Notes under the pieces: generated by a model
Databases searched by the model: none
Seen by the model: only the letters and a program-made list of their open reading frames with translations
What the model was told of the DNA's origin: nothing
Shown here: positions 5,549 to 13,375 of the stretch, piece by piece
Numbering within the stretch: the first letter of the stretch is position 1
Layout: the number at the start of each line of letters is the position of its first letter
Made by a program: the position numbers and the translations under genes
Assembly (NCBI GenBank): GCA_945787595.1
Contig: CALZJV010000139.1
Location: forward strand, 1 to 20,067
DNA length: 20,067 nt
Direction: 5' to 3'
Source: an uncultured Desulfobacterales bacterium
GTDB taxonomy: Bacteria; Desulfobacterota; Desulfobacteria; Desulfobacterales; JAFDCJ01

Positions 5549-7633
5549 TTACTGGTGTCTGACAAGATCGGCGGATTCCTCTTTTTCTTCGATCTCAACA
5601 GAGGGCTCATAACAAATCAATCCGCATTGCAGACATCTTGAAGCTTCCACCCTCGCCAATTCGCTATTAAAGCCCTTTTCAATCTCCCCGCATGTAAATA
5701 ACTCCCTGTCACTGCAAAGCGGCATGATCTGGCGCTGACAGGCTGCAACGCTTTCAACATGATCGACATTTTGCAAAATGGATTGCGGCGTGATGACGTG
5801 CTCAGTAAGTGATGGGTCAATCCCGTACATCATCTGCTGCAGGGATGCCGCCGCTCTTCTTCCGGCACCGATGGCTTTAATGGCAGCACTGTAGTCCGCC
5901 AGAACATCCCCCTCAGCAAACAGTCCAATTTCATTTTTAGAAGCGGGTTGTTTATAAGGCGGCGTGGCTTCCCATCGCAGAGATCGATCTGCAGGTTCGC
6001 CGACTTCGGATTCTTCCGGTTTTGACTCAACAAAAATCAACTCCGGAAAGCGCCCGGTGGCGATGATTAAGTTTTGAGCCGCTATGGTGGTTTTTATGCG
6101 GGTCTTGATGTCTATTGCATCCAGCTCGAAAAGACGGTCTCCTTCACCCCTTAAGCAATGGATAGCTGCGTTATACAAAATATCCAATCCTTCGATGCCA
6201 AGAATTTGTACATCGGTATCGCTGATAGAGCTGTTTTGCAAATCCTCACGAAATAAAATGGTAATTTTTTCCGCACCCGATTCTCGGCAAATTTTTGCAG
6301 CTTCCAAGGCAAGTTTGCCGCCACCGAAAATGGTTACGTCCGATTGACTGCTAAACATCTCACGGCCTTTGGCCGCAAGACTTAAAAGATCGACCATCAT
6401 ATAGGTGCCAGGAATGGGTGATTCAATGTCAGTCGCTGTTTTCCGAGCCATCCGGCTGTCCCAGCCGCCGGCGGCCAGAAATACGGCATCAACATCCTGT
6501 TGCAGCAGTGAGCTCACTGTAAAATCTTTTCCCATGACCTTGTCGGTCTCCGCTGCAACGCCCATTTCAAGGATTCCATCGATGTCCCAATCGAGTATTT
6601 CCTCGGGCAGTCGTTCTTTGGCTATGGCACTTCGCAACAATCCGCCGAGTTTAGGATTGGCATCATATACGGTCACACGATGACCCAGACGGGCGGCAAA
6701 AAAAGCAGTCGAAAGCCCTTCCACTCCCCCGCCAACCACGGCAATGGTTCGGCCCGATGAAGGCGCCTGGTATGGAAGTATTCTTTCGCCGCTTTCCTGT
6801 TCAAAATCGGCGGCAAACCGTTTCAGATAATTGATCGCCACAGGCTCATCGATAAAATTCCGACGGCAGTCCAACTCACATGGGCGCGGACAAATTCTTC
6901 CGATAATAGCCGGAAAAGGGTTGCGCTCCTTGATGACCTGAACCGACCGATGAAAATTACCCAGGGAAATCTGTCGGATATATTCACGAATGTCGATTCC
7001 GGCCGGACAGCTGCGCTGGCATGGTGTGGTACATTCTTCGGTGGTGTACTCTCTCATGATACGGCGCGTAACGGAGGATAGATTTATGATGTGCTTCGGG
7101 CAGACCCTTTCACAGGTGCCGCAACCGGTACACGTCTTTTCATCCACCACAGGCAGTCCCTGGGGGCCCATGGTGATGGCATTAAAGGGGCAGACTTTTT
7201 CACATGTCCCCAGCCCCAGGCATCCAATGGTGCACACTTTCATACCACCGCCTAAAAGTGCCACCGCCCGGCAATCATCCAGGCCGTCATAGATGTATTT
7301 TGAATCGGCATCCTGCACACCGAAATAGCATCCCGGTCGGGCGATGTCCGGTTCTTTGGCCTCGATTTTGACTCCCATGATTTCAGCGATGGCATCAGCC
7401 ACCTCGGGGCCCGCCGCTACACAGGAATTCGGTGCTGCTATTCCGGCCACTATCGCTTCCGCATTGGCGCTGCAACCCGGCAGCCCGCAGCCGCCTCAGT
7501 TGGCACCCGGCAATTCGTCTTCGACAGCCAGGATCTTGGGATCGACATACACATAAAAAATTTTCGACGCCAGAGCTAAAACGGCACTAATGACCAGTCC
7601 CATGCCCCCCATCAAAATAAGCGCTGCAGTCAT
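5549..7633 (-). CDS. RnfB-GltD fusion oxidoreductase, probable selenoprotein (in-frame UGA at codon 46)
   Basis: Reading from ATG 7633 (Shine-Dalgarno GGAG 8 bases upstream) gives 694 residues if the UGA at 7498-7496 is decoded. Domains in order: membrane helix 4-26; RnfB [4Fe-4S] domain LPGAN-U46-GGCGLPGC with C49, C54, C71, where residue 46 is the first ligand cysteine in homologues; two [4Fe-4S] ferredoxin motifs (C134/138/144/148 and C168/171/174/178); a glutamate-synthase-small-subunit-like Fe-S domain (C201/205/209, C248/252/256); an FAD site GGGVEG (301-306); an NAD(P) site GGGKLA (437-442); a C-terminal CLQCGLIC. The enzyme probably passes electrons between NAD(P)H/FAD and ferredoxin at the membrane, with the NuoF and NuoE partners encoded upstream. 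Without readthrough only a 45-residue fragment forms, and the next usable start (GTG 7450) would lack the motif. A plain nonsense mutation or base error is the alternative. Confidence 0.85.
7466..7498 (-). promoter_or_regulatory. Candidate bacterial SECIS element at the UGA codon
   Basis: Directly after UGA (7498-7496) the RNA can fold into a stem GG-GCUGC (7486-7480) with GCAGC-CC (7473-7466, one bulged G at 7468), closing a six-base loop CGGGUU (7479-7474). The loop lies 17-22 bases after the UGA and contains the GGU-type bases expected of bacterial SECIS apical loops (as in E. coli fdhF). The region is GC-rich for coding reasons, so some hairpin is expected by chance. Confidence 0.6.
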
Positions 7634-7673
7634 AATATCACTCCAAAAATGATTTGACCTCTAAAAAATAGCA

Positions 7674-9391
7674 TCAAACCTGCACTTCTTTCCATATAAT
7701 GGCCTCGGTCGGGCAACTCCGGAAGCAAAGACCGCATTTGGTGCAGATATCCGGCTCGACCTCAAATCGCAACAACGCCGTACAACGCTTGGCCGGGCAT
7801 CGTTTTTCATAAATATGGGCTTCATATTCTTTTCTGAAATAGCGCAGAGTGGAAAGAACCGGGTTGGGTCCGGTTTGACCCAATCCACACAGGGCGGTGT
7901 CCTTAATCGTATCGGACAGCTCTTCCATAATTTTTATATCGCCAGGTTCACCTTTACCCTCACATAATTTTTCCAGCAGCTGCAAAAGTCGTCGCGTTCC
8001 CTCGCGGCAAGGGGTGCATTTGCCACAGGACTCATCCTGAACAAAGTCCATGAAAAAGCGGGCCATATCTCCACCATGCAGGTATTTTCATCCATGACGA
8101 TGGCCCCGCCGGATCCCATGATGGCCCCCACTTTGACAATGGCCTCGTAGTCCACCGGTGTGTCCAGATGTTGTTCCGGAACACAGCCTCCGGAAGGGCC
8201 GCCAAGCTGGACCGCCTTAAATTTTTTCTTCCCGGGGACACCACCTCCGATATCATAAATAATGGTTCTGAGGGTGGTACCCATAGGCACTTCCACCAGT
8301 CCGATATTATTCACATCACCGGACAGGGCGAACACTTTGGTGCCCTTGCTGCTCTCCGTGCCGACACTGGCATACCATTTTCCCCCGTTAGATATGATCT
8401 GAGCAATAGAGGCCAGGGTTTCAACATTATTTAGGACGGTCGGTTTTTCCCACAGCCCTTGATGGGCCGGAAAGGGCGGGCGAGGCCGCGGCATCCCGCG
8501 TTTGCCTTCGATCGATCGCATCAGGGCCGTCTCTTCGCCGCAAACAAACGCACCGGCTCCCTGGTAAATATCAATGTCAAAGTCAAAACCGGTCCCCAGA
8601 ATATCTTCTCCCAGCAGTCCGTATTCTCTGGCCTGTTTGATCGCAATCCCCAACCTCCGGATAGCCAGAGGGTATTCCGTGCGGGCGTAGATCACTCCCT
8701 GGCGGGCATCAATAGCCCTGGCGGCGATAATCATGCCTTCAAGGACGGCATGGGGATCGGCCTCAAGAACACTTCGGTCCATAAAAGCGCCGGGATCACC
8801 TTCATCGGCATTGCACAGAACATATTTTATTTTTGCCGGACTTTTACGCGCAAACTCCCACTTTAAACCGGTGGGGAAACCGGCACCTCCGCGCCCCCTG
8901 AGTCCGGAAGTTTTCACTTCTTCTATGATCTTTTCCGGTGTCATCTCCTGAAGGGCTTTTGCGGCCCCAAAATAACCGTCCCTGGCGATATATTCATCGA
9001 TAAGTTCCGGGTCGATAACCCCCTTGTTGCGCATCACCCAGAACATCTGATTGGCAAAAAAAGGGATTTGATCCATGGCCGGAATGGTTTCTTTGGAGGC
9101 AGGCTCTACATAGAATAATTTTTTGACCGGGCGGCCCTTTAAAAAATGCTCTTCAACTAGGTGTGGTACATCCTTTACTTTAAGCTTCTGGTAAAAAATT
9201 CCCTCGGGCTGCACCAGCATGACCGGACCGACGGCACAAAAACCGTTGCAGCCTGTTTCGATAATTTTGATCTCCTCGCTAAGCCCCTGTCGATCGATCT
9301 CTTTTTGAAGGGCTGTTTGAAAGTCTTGAGTTCCACTGGCATGGCATCCCGTACCGCCGCAGAGCATCAACTGGGTTCTAACCTTATTCAT
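7674..9391 (-). CDS. NuoF/HndC-type NADH-binding flavoprotein, frameshifted near 8067
   Basis: The NADH/FMN subunit of an HndC-type bifurcating or NADH:ferredoxin module. Start ATG 9391 has AGGAG 6 bases upstream; a TTG at 9406 is less likely. An N-terminal thioredoxin-like [2Fe-2S] domain has C11, C16, C48, C52. The NuoF core follows with SGLRGRGGAGFPTG (162-175, NADH/FMN) and ADEGDPGAF (195-203). At 8067-8071, just after DENTCMVE, the frame shifts: the original frame runs into nonsense to a stop at 7934, while the homologous sequence resumes at ATG 8066 (ARFFMDFVQDESCGKCTPC) and ends at 7674 with one CxxCxxCxxxC ferredoxin motif. An extra AT dinucleotide (or one missing base) explains it. 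HndC proteins usually have two C-terminal ferredoxin motifs; only one is seen. The rnfB-gltD start follows 40 bases later. Confidence 0.85.
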
Positions 9392-9457
9392 TCTATTCTC
9401 CTGCAATTCACGATTTCAAATCACTGGAACCCATCTGGTCATCTCAGACACAAGGTA

Positions 9458-9718
9458 GTTCGCTTCGCTGATCCGCCATAGGCGGAGAATAATGGAATAC
9501 TGGAATCTTGGAATGATGGGTTTCTTGAATCCAGCATTCAAAAGACACATACTATCTCTTGAATTCCTTGTTTTGACGGATCATTTAAGCGGGAAAAATC
9601 AGAAAATAGATACTCGGTGCGGATCATCAAAGAAAGCAGATTCATCATTTCTTGTAGGATACCCCATTTTCCGTTTTTCATTCCCGATATTCCAACATTC
9701 CACTATCCCAAAATTCCA
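9458..9718. repeat. Inverted pair of 8-base tandem arrays (TGGAATNN family) inside the nuoE-nuoF gap
   Basis: The left arm at 9493-9516 has three 8-base units of consensus TGGAATNN. The right arm at 9687-9718 has four units of the complementary consensus NNATTCCA. Just left of the first arm are TTCGCTTCGCT (9459-9469) and the palindrome TCCGCCATAGGCGGA (9472-9486). The element fills most of the 397-base gap between two genes whose products normally work as a pair. No ORF is supported in the gap. Confidence 0.8.
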
Positions 9719-9788
9719 TATAGCTCATCAAGAAAATGGCCATAGAAATTAATGTGAATCCAATAAATTGTAAAAAATTCCGATACAA

Positions 9789-10283
9789 TTATTCATACTT
9801 ATCGAGGGTCTCAATGACCTTCTCAGCCTTCACCCCACCGTAAGTGTCCTGATCCACCACCACCACCGGGGCAAGTCCGCAGGCGCCTAGACACCGCACA
9901 GCTTCCAGGGAAAAGCGCCGGTCCTCGGTGGTGCCACCTTGTTTTAGGTGGTATTTGTTTTCAATACGGTTGACAGCCTCTTGTATGCCCTTCACATAGC
10001 AGGCCGTCCCCATGCAAACCTTGATCAGATGGCGTCCTTTGGGCTCGAAGGAAAAAAGTGAATAAAAAGAGGCGACACCGAAAACCTCGCTGGACGAAAG
10101 ATTGAGTCCGTAGCTGATATAGTCAATCAACTTAACAGGAAGATATCCGACAACATCCTGACATTCTCGCAAAACGCCGATAACCGAACCGGGAACTTTC
10201 CGATTGACCGCAATAATTTCATCGATTTTTTCCCACATATCACCTGTAATATCAGAATGTTGAGGATGATTGCCATCAGTCAT
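9789..10283 (-). CDS. NuoE/HndA-type [2Fe-2S] subunit
   Basis: A 164-residue thioredoxin-like ferredoxin subunit that relays electrons to or from NuoF. The N-terminal helical bundle (18-75) is followed by the [2Fe-2S] fold with the four ligands C90, C95 (CMGTAC) and C131, C135 (CLGAC), and the GLAPVVVVD strand. Length and cysteine spacing match NuoE/HndA. ATG 10283 has GGAGG 8 bases upstream. It is transcribed toward nuoF and rnfB-gltD on the same strand, but the gap holds the 8-base array element. A candidate promoter is at 10344-10374. Confidence 0.93.
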   Translation of the reverse strand: MTDGNHPQHSDITGDMWEKIDEIIAVNRKVPGSVIGVLRECQDVVGYLPVKLIDYISYGLNLSSSEVFGVASFYSLFSFEPKGRHLIKVCMGTACYVKGIQEAVNRIENKYHLKQGGTTEDRRFSLEAVRCLGACGLAPVVVVDQDTYGGVKAEKVIETLDKYE

Positions 10284-10343
10284 ATAATAATCCTCCGGCT
10301 AATTGGAAGTGGAAAGGACAGGGTATCAAAAAAATTGAAGATT

Positions 10344-10374
10344 GGTATATCACATAAAAGGATAAAAAAGTCAA
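10344..10374 (-). promoter_or_regulatory. Candidate promoter upstream of nuoE
   Basis: Minus-strand TTGACT (10374-10369) is followed after 19 bases by TATACC (10349-10344), with a TG two to three bases before the -10 region. Spacing is slightly long. It would start transcription about 50 bases before nuoE. Confidence 0.4.
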
Positions 10375-10453
10375 CGGTAAGAAGATTGTCGATTTCAATA
10401 ATCACCGGAGCACCGGATACTACAATGTACGATTCTCCGACCGGGACAAGCCG

Positions 10454-10568
10454 GAATTGAAAATTGAAGATTGCAAATTGAATATTTATGGATGTCGCTT
10501 CGCTCCGTCTTTTTTAAAATGGATAGAATTCCTTTAATCTTAAATCTTCAATCGACAATATTCAATCA
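10454..10568. repeat. Inverted pair of 7-base arrays (ATTGAA family) with short spacer
   Basis: The left arm at 10454-10488 has five 7-base units around AAATTGA. The right arm at 10534-10568 has five units around TCAATCN. The spacer holds GTCGCTTCGCTCCGTC (10494-10509), the inverted copy of the 16-mer at 4734-4749. The right-arm end (10552-10571) is identical over 20 bases to 17741-17760. It lies in the 355-base gap between apt and nuoE. Confidence 0.8.
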
Positions 10569-10638
10569 TTTGAATATAGTGAAAATATCCCAATCCAATT
10601 TTTTTGCCACAAAATGCACAAAAATAGCAGCCAATGAG

Positions 10639-11220
10639 TTACTCGCCTTCAAATTCGACTATCGAAAATACTGGTCGATTACCGAGTTTTTCCCGTCCGT
10701 TTAAATCAGGCAATTCTAATACAAATGAGCATTCAAAAATTTCTCCACCCAGCTTTTCAACCAGATTCGCAGCTGCTGAAATCGTGCCTCCGGTGGCCAT
10801 TAAATCATCTATTATGACGACTCTTTCACCCTTTTGAATAGCATCCTCGTGTATTTCAATGACCTCTTTTCCGTACTCTAATGTGTAGGATTCACTTATC
10901 GTGTTATAGGGGAGTTTACCGTTTTTTCGGATTGGAATCATCCCGATGTCTAATTTATACGCCAATACGGATCCAAATAAAAACCCCCTGGCATCGATGC
11001 CGACAATTTTATCGATCTTTTCATTTACATACCTGTCATAAAAAATAGTACAAATTTTCTTAAATGCCGGCGGGTCCAGCAACAGCGTCGTAATATCTCT
11101 AAATATCACACCTTTTATGGGCCAATCAGGGATGGATCTTACTTTACCTTTAATGTAATCACAGGCTTCCTTATAACTAAAATTAGAATTTACATCTGCC
11201 GGGGGAATGGTAGATTTCAT
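10639..11220 (-). CDS. apt: Adenine phosphoribosyltransferase
   Basis: A 193-residue cytosolic enzyme converting adenine and PRPP to AMP. The PRPP-binding loop VVIIDDLMATGGT is at 134-146, the substrate loop GVIFRDITTLL at 37-47, and the KNGKLPY flexible loop at 99-105; DARGFLFG (76-83) is also typical. It is slightly longer than E. coli Apt because of about ten extra N-terminal residues. The ATG overlaps the mtnP stop by 4 bases (ATGA), so translation is coupled. It consumes the adenine that MtnP releases. Confidence 0.96.
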   Translation of the reverse strand: MKSTIPPADVNSNFSYKEACDYIKGKVRSIPDWPIKGVIFRDITTLLLDPPAFKKICTIFYDRYVNEKIDKIVGIDARGFLFGSVLAYKLDIGMIPIRKNGKLPYNTISESYTLEYGKEVIEIHEDAIQKGERVVIIDDLMATGGTISAAANLVEKLGGEIFECSFVLELPDLNGREKLGNRPVFSIVEFEGE

Positions 11221-11972
11221 TGGGCACCCTTTTGCTTAGATATTTGATGAATTGTTTCCAATAATATTTTTTTTACATTATCTACATTTTTATTAAAAAT
11301 CGCCAATATGTCCTGCCAGACCGGCATTGCTTCGTCTTCTTTCCAGCAATCGTAATCCGTCGACATCGCTATAACGGCATAAGGAATCATGGCTTCCTTT
11401 GCCAGGGCCGCCTCAGTGGCGACAGTCATGTTGATGATATCCGCTCCCCATGCAATAAACATCTTTGATTCCGCCCTTGTTGAAAATCGGGGTCCTTCGA
11501 TAGTAACTAGAGTTTTTTCTTTATGGACCCTAAAACCCAGATTCCCGGCAACAGCATACAGCAGCTCGCTCAATGATTTATCAAATGGGTCGGCCATAAC
11601 CTCATGGAACATCCCCTGACTGAAATCATCATGAAAGGTATTAATTCTTCGTTTTGTAAAATCGATGAATTGACAGGGAATAACAAAGTCACCTCTACCA
11701 ATTTCCACTCTTAAACTTCCACATGCATTTGTTGCGATAATATGGGTAACCGCCAAATCCTTTAGGGTCTGAATATTGGCCCGATAATTTGTATGGGTTG
11801 GACTGAATTGGTGGTTAGGGCCATGTCTAGGCACAAAAACGACATCGACATCGTTTAGCTTGCCTAATTTTATCATGGTTTCACCATAAGGTGTGGCCCA
11901 ATTCTGGCTATGCAAATCTTTGATCATATCAGGATCATCTAATCCGGAACCGCCGATAATGCCGATCTTCAT
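11217..11972 (-). CDS. mtnP: S-methyl-5'-thioadenosine phosphorylase
   Basis: A 251-residue purine nucleoside phosphorylase-type enzyme that splits methylthioadenosine with phosphate into adenine and 5-methylthioribose-1-phosphate. Motifs: GGSGLDD (7-13), PRHGPNHQFSPTHTNYRANI region (48-67), NACGSL (82-87), EGPRFSTRAESKMF, NMTVATEAALAKEA and STDYDCWKE, the last matching adenine-type (MTAP) rather than inosine-type enzymes. Start ATG 11972 has GGGAG about 7 bases upstream. It is followed by apt; mtnA, the next step, lies on the other strand at 16370. Confidence 0.95.
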   Translation of the reverse strand: MKIGIIGGSGLDDPDMIKDLHSQNWATPYGETMIKLGKLNDVDVVFVPRHGPNHQFSPTHTNYRANIQTLKDLAVTHIIATNACGSLRVEIGRGDFVIPCQFIDFTKRRINTFHDDFSQGMFHEVMADPFDKSLSELLYAVAGNLGFRVHKEKTLVTIEGPRFSTRAESKMFIAWGADIINMTVATEAALAKEAMIPYAVIAMSTDYDCWKEDEAMPVWQDILAIFNKNVDNVKKILLETIHQISKQKGAQ

Positions 11973-12239
11973 ATATATCTCCCATCACCACTTTGAAAAT
12001 TTCAGGTAAATTAACTCATTTAGAAAACAAAGATAGATCCAAAGAAATTAAGATAACCCAATCGATTTATAAAAGCCAGAAAAAATTTTTAGGCCCTGCA
12101 TAGGCGATATGACACCGCGTATTGGAAAAATCACTCGGTTCGGCAACCCTCCATCATCCCTTCCAACTATGAGCTCGTGTTAAATATGCGACAGCCAGAG
12201 CTTTGTCATTTGGGCCAGTGCTTATCTGATTTTAAAAAC

Positions 12240-12295
12240 TTGAATATTGAAATTTGAAATTTATTTGTAATTTGGTGCTTGAGATTTGGGATTTT
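12240..12295. repeat. 7-base tandem array (TTGAAAT then NNATTTG units)
   Basis: About eight consecutive 7-base units: the first three follow TTGAAAT, the later ones follow NNATTTG. No inverted partner is seen nearby. It lies in the 534-base divergent gap between mtnP and the DRTGG gene; 11973-12239 of that gap shows nothing else I can name. Confidence 0.75.
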
Positions 12296-12370
12296 AACGT
12301 CTTATTAAATCTTCAGATGCAACTGGTTTAGAATTTACTTTGACGTTTCCCTGCTCGGCAACCAGCTCCC

Positions 12371-12399
12371 TTGACAGCCACCCGCCTTTATCCTATACT
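12371..12399 (+). promoter_or_regulatory. Strong sigma-70 promoter of the hydrogenase-like cluster
   Basis: TTGACA (12371-12376), exactly 17 bases, then TATACT (12394-12399). Transcription would start near 12406, leaving a leader of about 100 bases before the DRTGG gene start at 12507. Confidence 0.75.
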
Positions 12400-12506
12400 T
12401 TCCGAGATTCATATAAAATGAACGCCTGAGTCTGAAAAGATTATGGAAACTTTCAAACTTGCACAGATTTTCTGAATTAAACAGGAAGGGTTTTTGGACG
12501 GAGCAG

Positions 12507-12860
12507 ATGAAATTATCGCAAATTGTTGAATCTCTGGAAGCAAAGGTCCTCGTAGGAGATGACCTATTGGAAATAGATATTGACACCTGCGGTGCCAGCG
12601 ACTTGATGAGTGACATTCTGGCCGGATTGTCGGAAGGAAGTATCCTTTTGACAGGGCTGACAACTGTCCAGGTTATTCGAACAGCGATGGTAGCAGGTGT
12701 CGGCGCCGTGGTTTTTGTTAGAGGCAAAACGCCACCTCAAGAAGTCATCGACCTGGCCCAGGAGCAAGAGTTACCGTTAATCTCAAGCCCATATTCAATG
12801 TTTGTTTCATGCGGCAGGCTGCATGCCTGCAATTTAACCGGACTCGATGGCCGGCGATAG
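12507..12860 (+). CDS. DRTGG-domain protein
   Basis: A 117-residue protein made of a single DRTGG-like domain. Start ATG 12507 aligns with the family start (MKLSQIVESLEAKVLVG) and has GGAG a few bases upstream; a TTG at 12459 would add 16 unrelated residues. The pattern EGSILLTGLTTVQVIRTAMVAGVGAVVFVRGKTPPQEVIDLAQ matches, position for position, the C-terminal domain of the HydA-like protein at 13372-15054, so the two are paralogues. Such domains accompany [FeFe]-hydrogenase-like gene sets in Clostridia and Desulfobacterota; the biochemical role is unknown, probably regulatory. First gene after the 12371 promoter. Confidence 0.75.
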   Translation: MKLSQIVESLEAKVLVGDDLLEIDIDTCGASDLMSDILAGLSEGSILLTGLTTVQVIRTAMVAGVGAVVFVRGKTPPQEVIDLAQEQELPLISSPYSMFVSCGRLHACNLTGLDGRR

Positions 12861-12870
12861 AATAAAAATA

Positions 12871-12930
12871 GAAGATTGAAAACTGAAGATTGAAGATTTA
12901 AGGTATTCTATCTTTCTTCAATTGTGAATT
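12871..12930. repeat. Compact 7-base array with degenerate inverted arm
   Basis: Four GAAGATT-type units (12871-12898) are followed after a short loop by degenerate complementary units (TTTCTTC and neighbours, 12911-12930). The array ends 4 bases before the start codon of the GHKL ATPase gene, which has no visible Shine-Dalgarno. Confidence 0.65.
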
Positions 12931-12934
12931 CGCT

Positions 12935-13375
12935 ATGGCTGCCTTAAAAAAAAGCTACTACATCAAATCAAGAGATTTCATCCGTGCCGGTGAAGCATCC
13001 ATCAAGATTCAGACGCTTCTCAAATCCCTCACCTTTGATCCAAAGCTGATACGCCGGGTAGCCATATGCGGTTACGAAGGGGAGATGAATGTCGTCATGC
13101 ACGGCGGAGACGGTTCACTGGGTTTCGCGATCGACACCGACAAGCTGATTATGGAAATTTCTGATGACGGACCCGGGATTGTTGATGTCGAAAAAGCCAT
13201 GCAGTCTGGATTTTCAACAGCTTCTGATGAACATCGCGAAATGGGATTTGGCGCAGGTATGGGGCTACCGAACATGAAAAAAAATGCCGATGACATCATC
13301 GTTGAGTCAGAAAAAGATCAGGGAACTCGTGTTCGAATGGTTTTTTTTATCGACAAGGGAGGTGATGACGGTTGA
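12935..13375 (+). CDS. GHKL ATPase, anti-sigma-factor (RsbW/SpoIIAB)-like
   Basis: A 146-residue protein consisting of one HATPase_c domain without a phosphoacceptor histidine domain. The N-box is E48/E50-N52-H56 (YEGEMNVVMHG), G1 is DDGPGI (77-82), G2 is GFGAGMGLPNMKK (104-116). Proteins of this type are serine kinases or ATP switches that bind partner regulators. ATG 12935 fits the family N-terminus, but no Shine-Dalgarno is present because the 7-base array abuts it. The stop overlaps the TTG start of the next gene (TTGA), so the two are translationally coupled. It probably controls, or is controlled by, the hydrogenase-like protein encoded next. Confidence 0.85.
   Translation: MAALKKSYYIKSRDFIRAGEASIKIQTLLKSLTFDPKLIRRVAICGYEGEMNVVMHGGDGSLGFAIDTDKLIMEISDDGPGIVDVEKAMQSGFSTASDEHREMGFGAGMGLPNMKKNADDIIVESEKDQGTRVRMVFFIDKGGDDG

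Noticed and set aside
7450..7450. GTG 7450 as the start of the RnfB-GltD protein
   Set aside because: It has no good ribosome-binding site and drops the membrane helix and first cluster motif, which are perfectly conserved upstream in the same frame through the UGA.
9392..9406. TTG start for nuoF
   Set aside because: ATG 9391 has an AGGAG at ideal spacing that would be inside the coding region if TTG were used.
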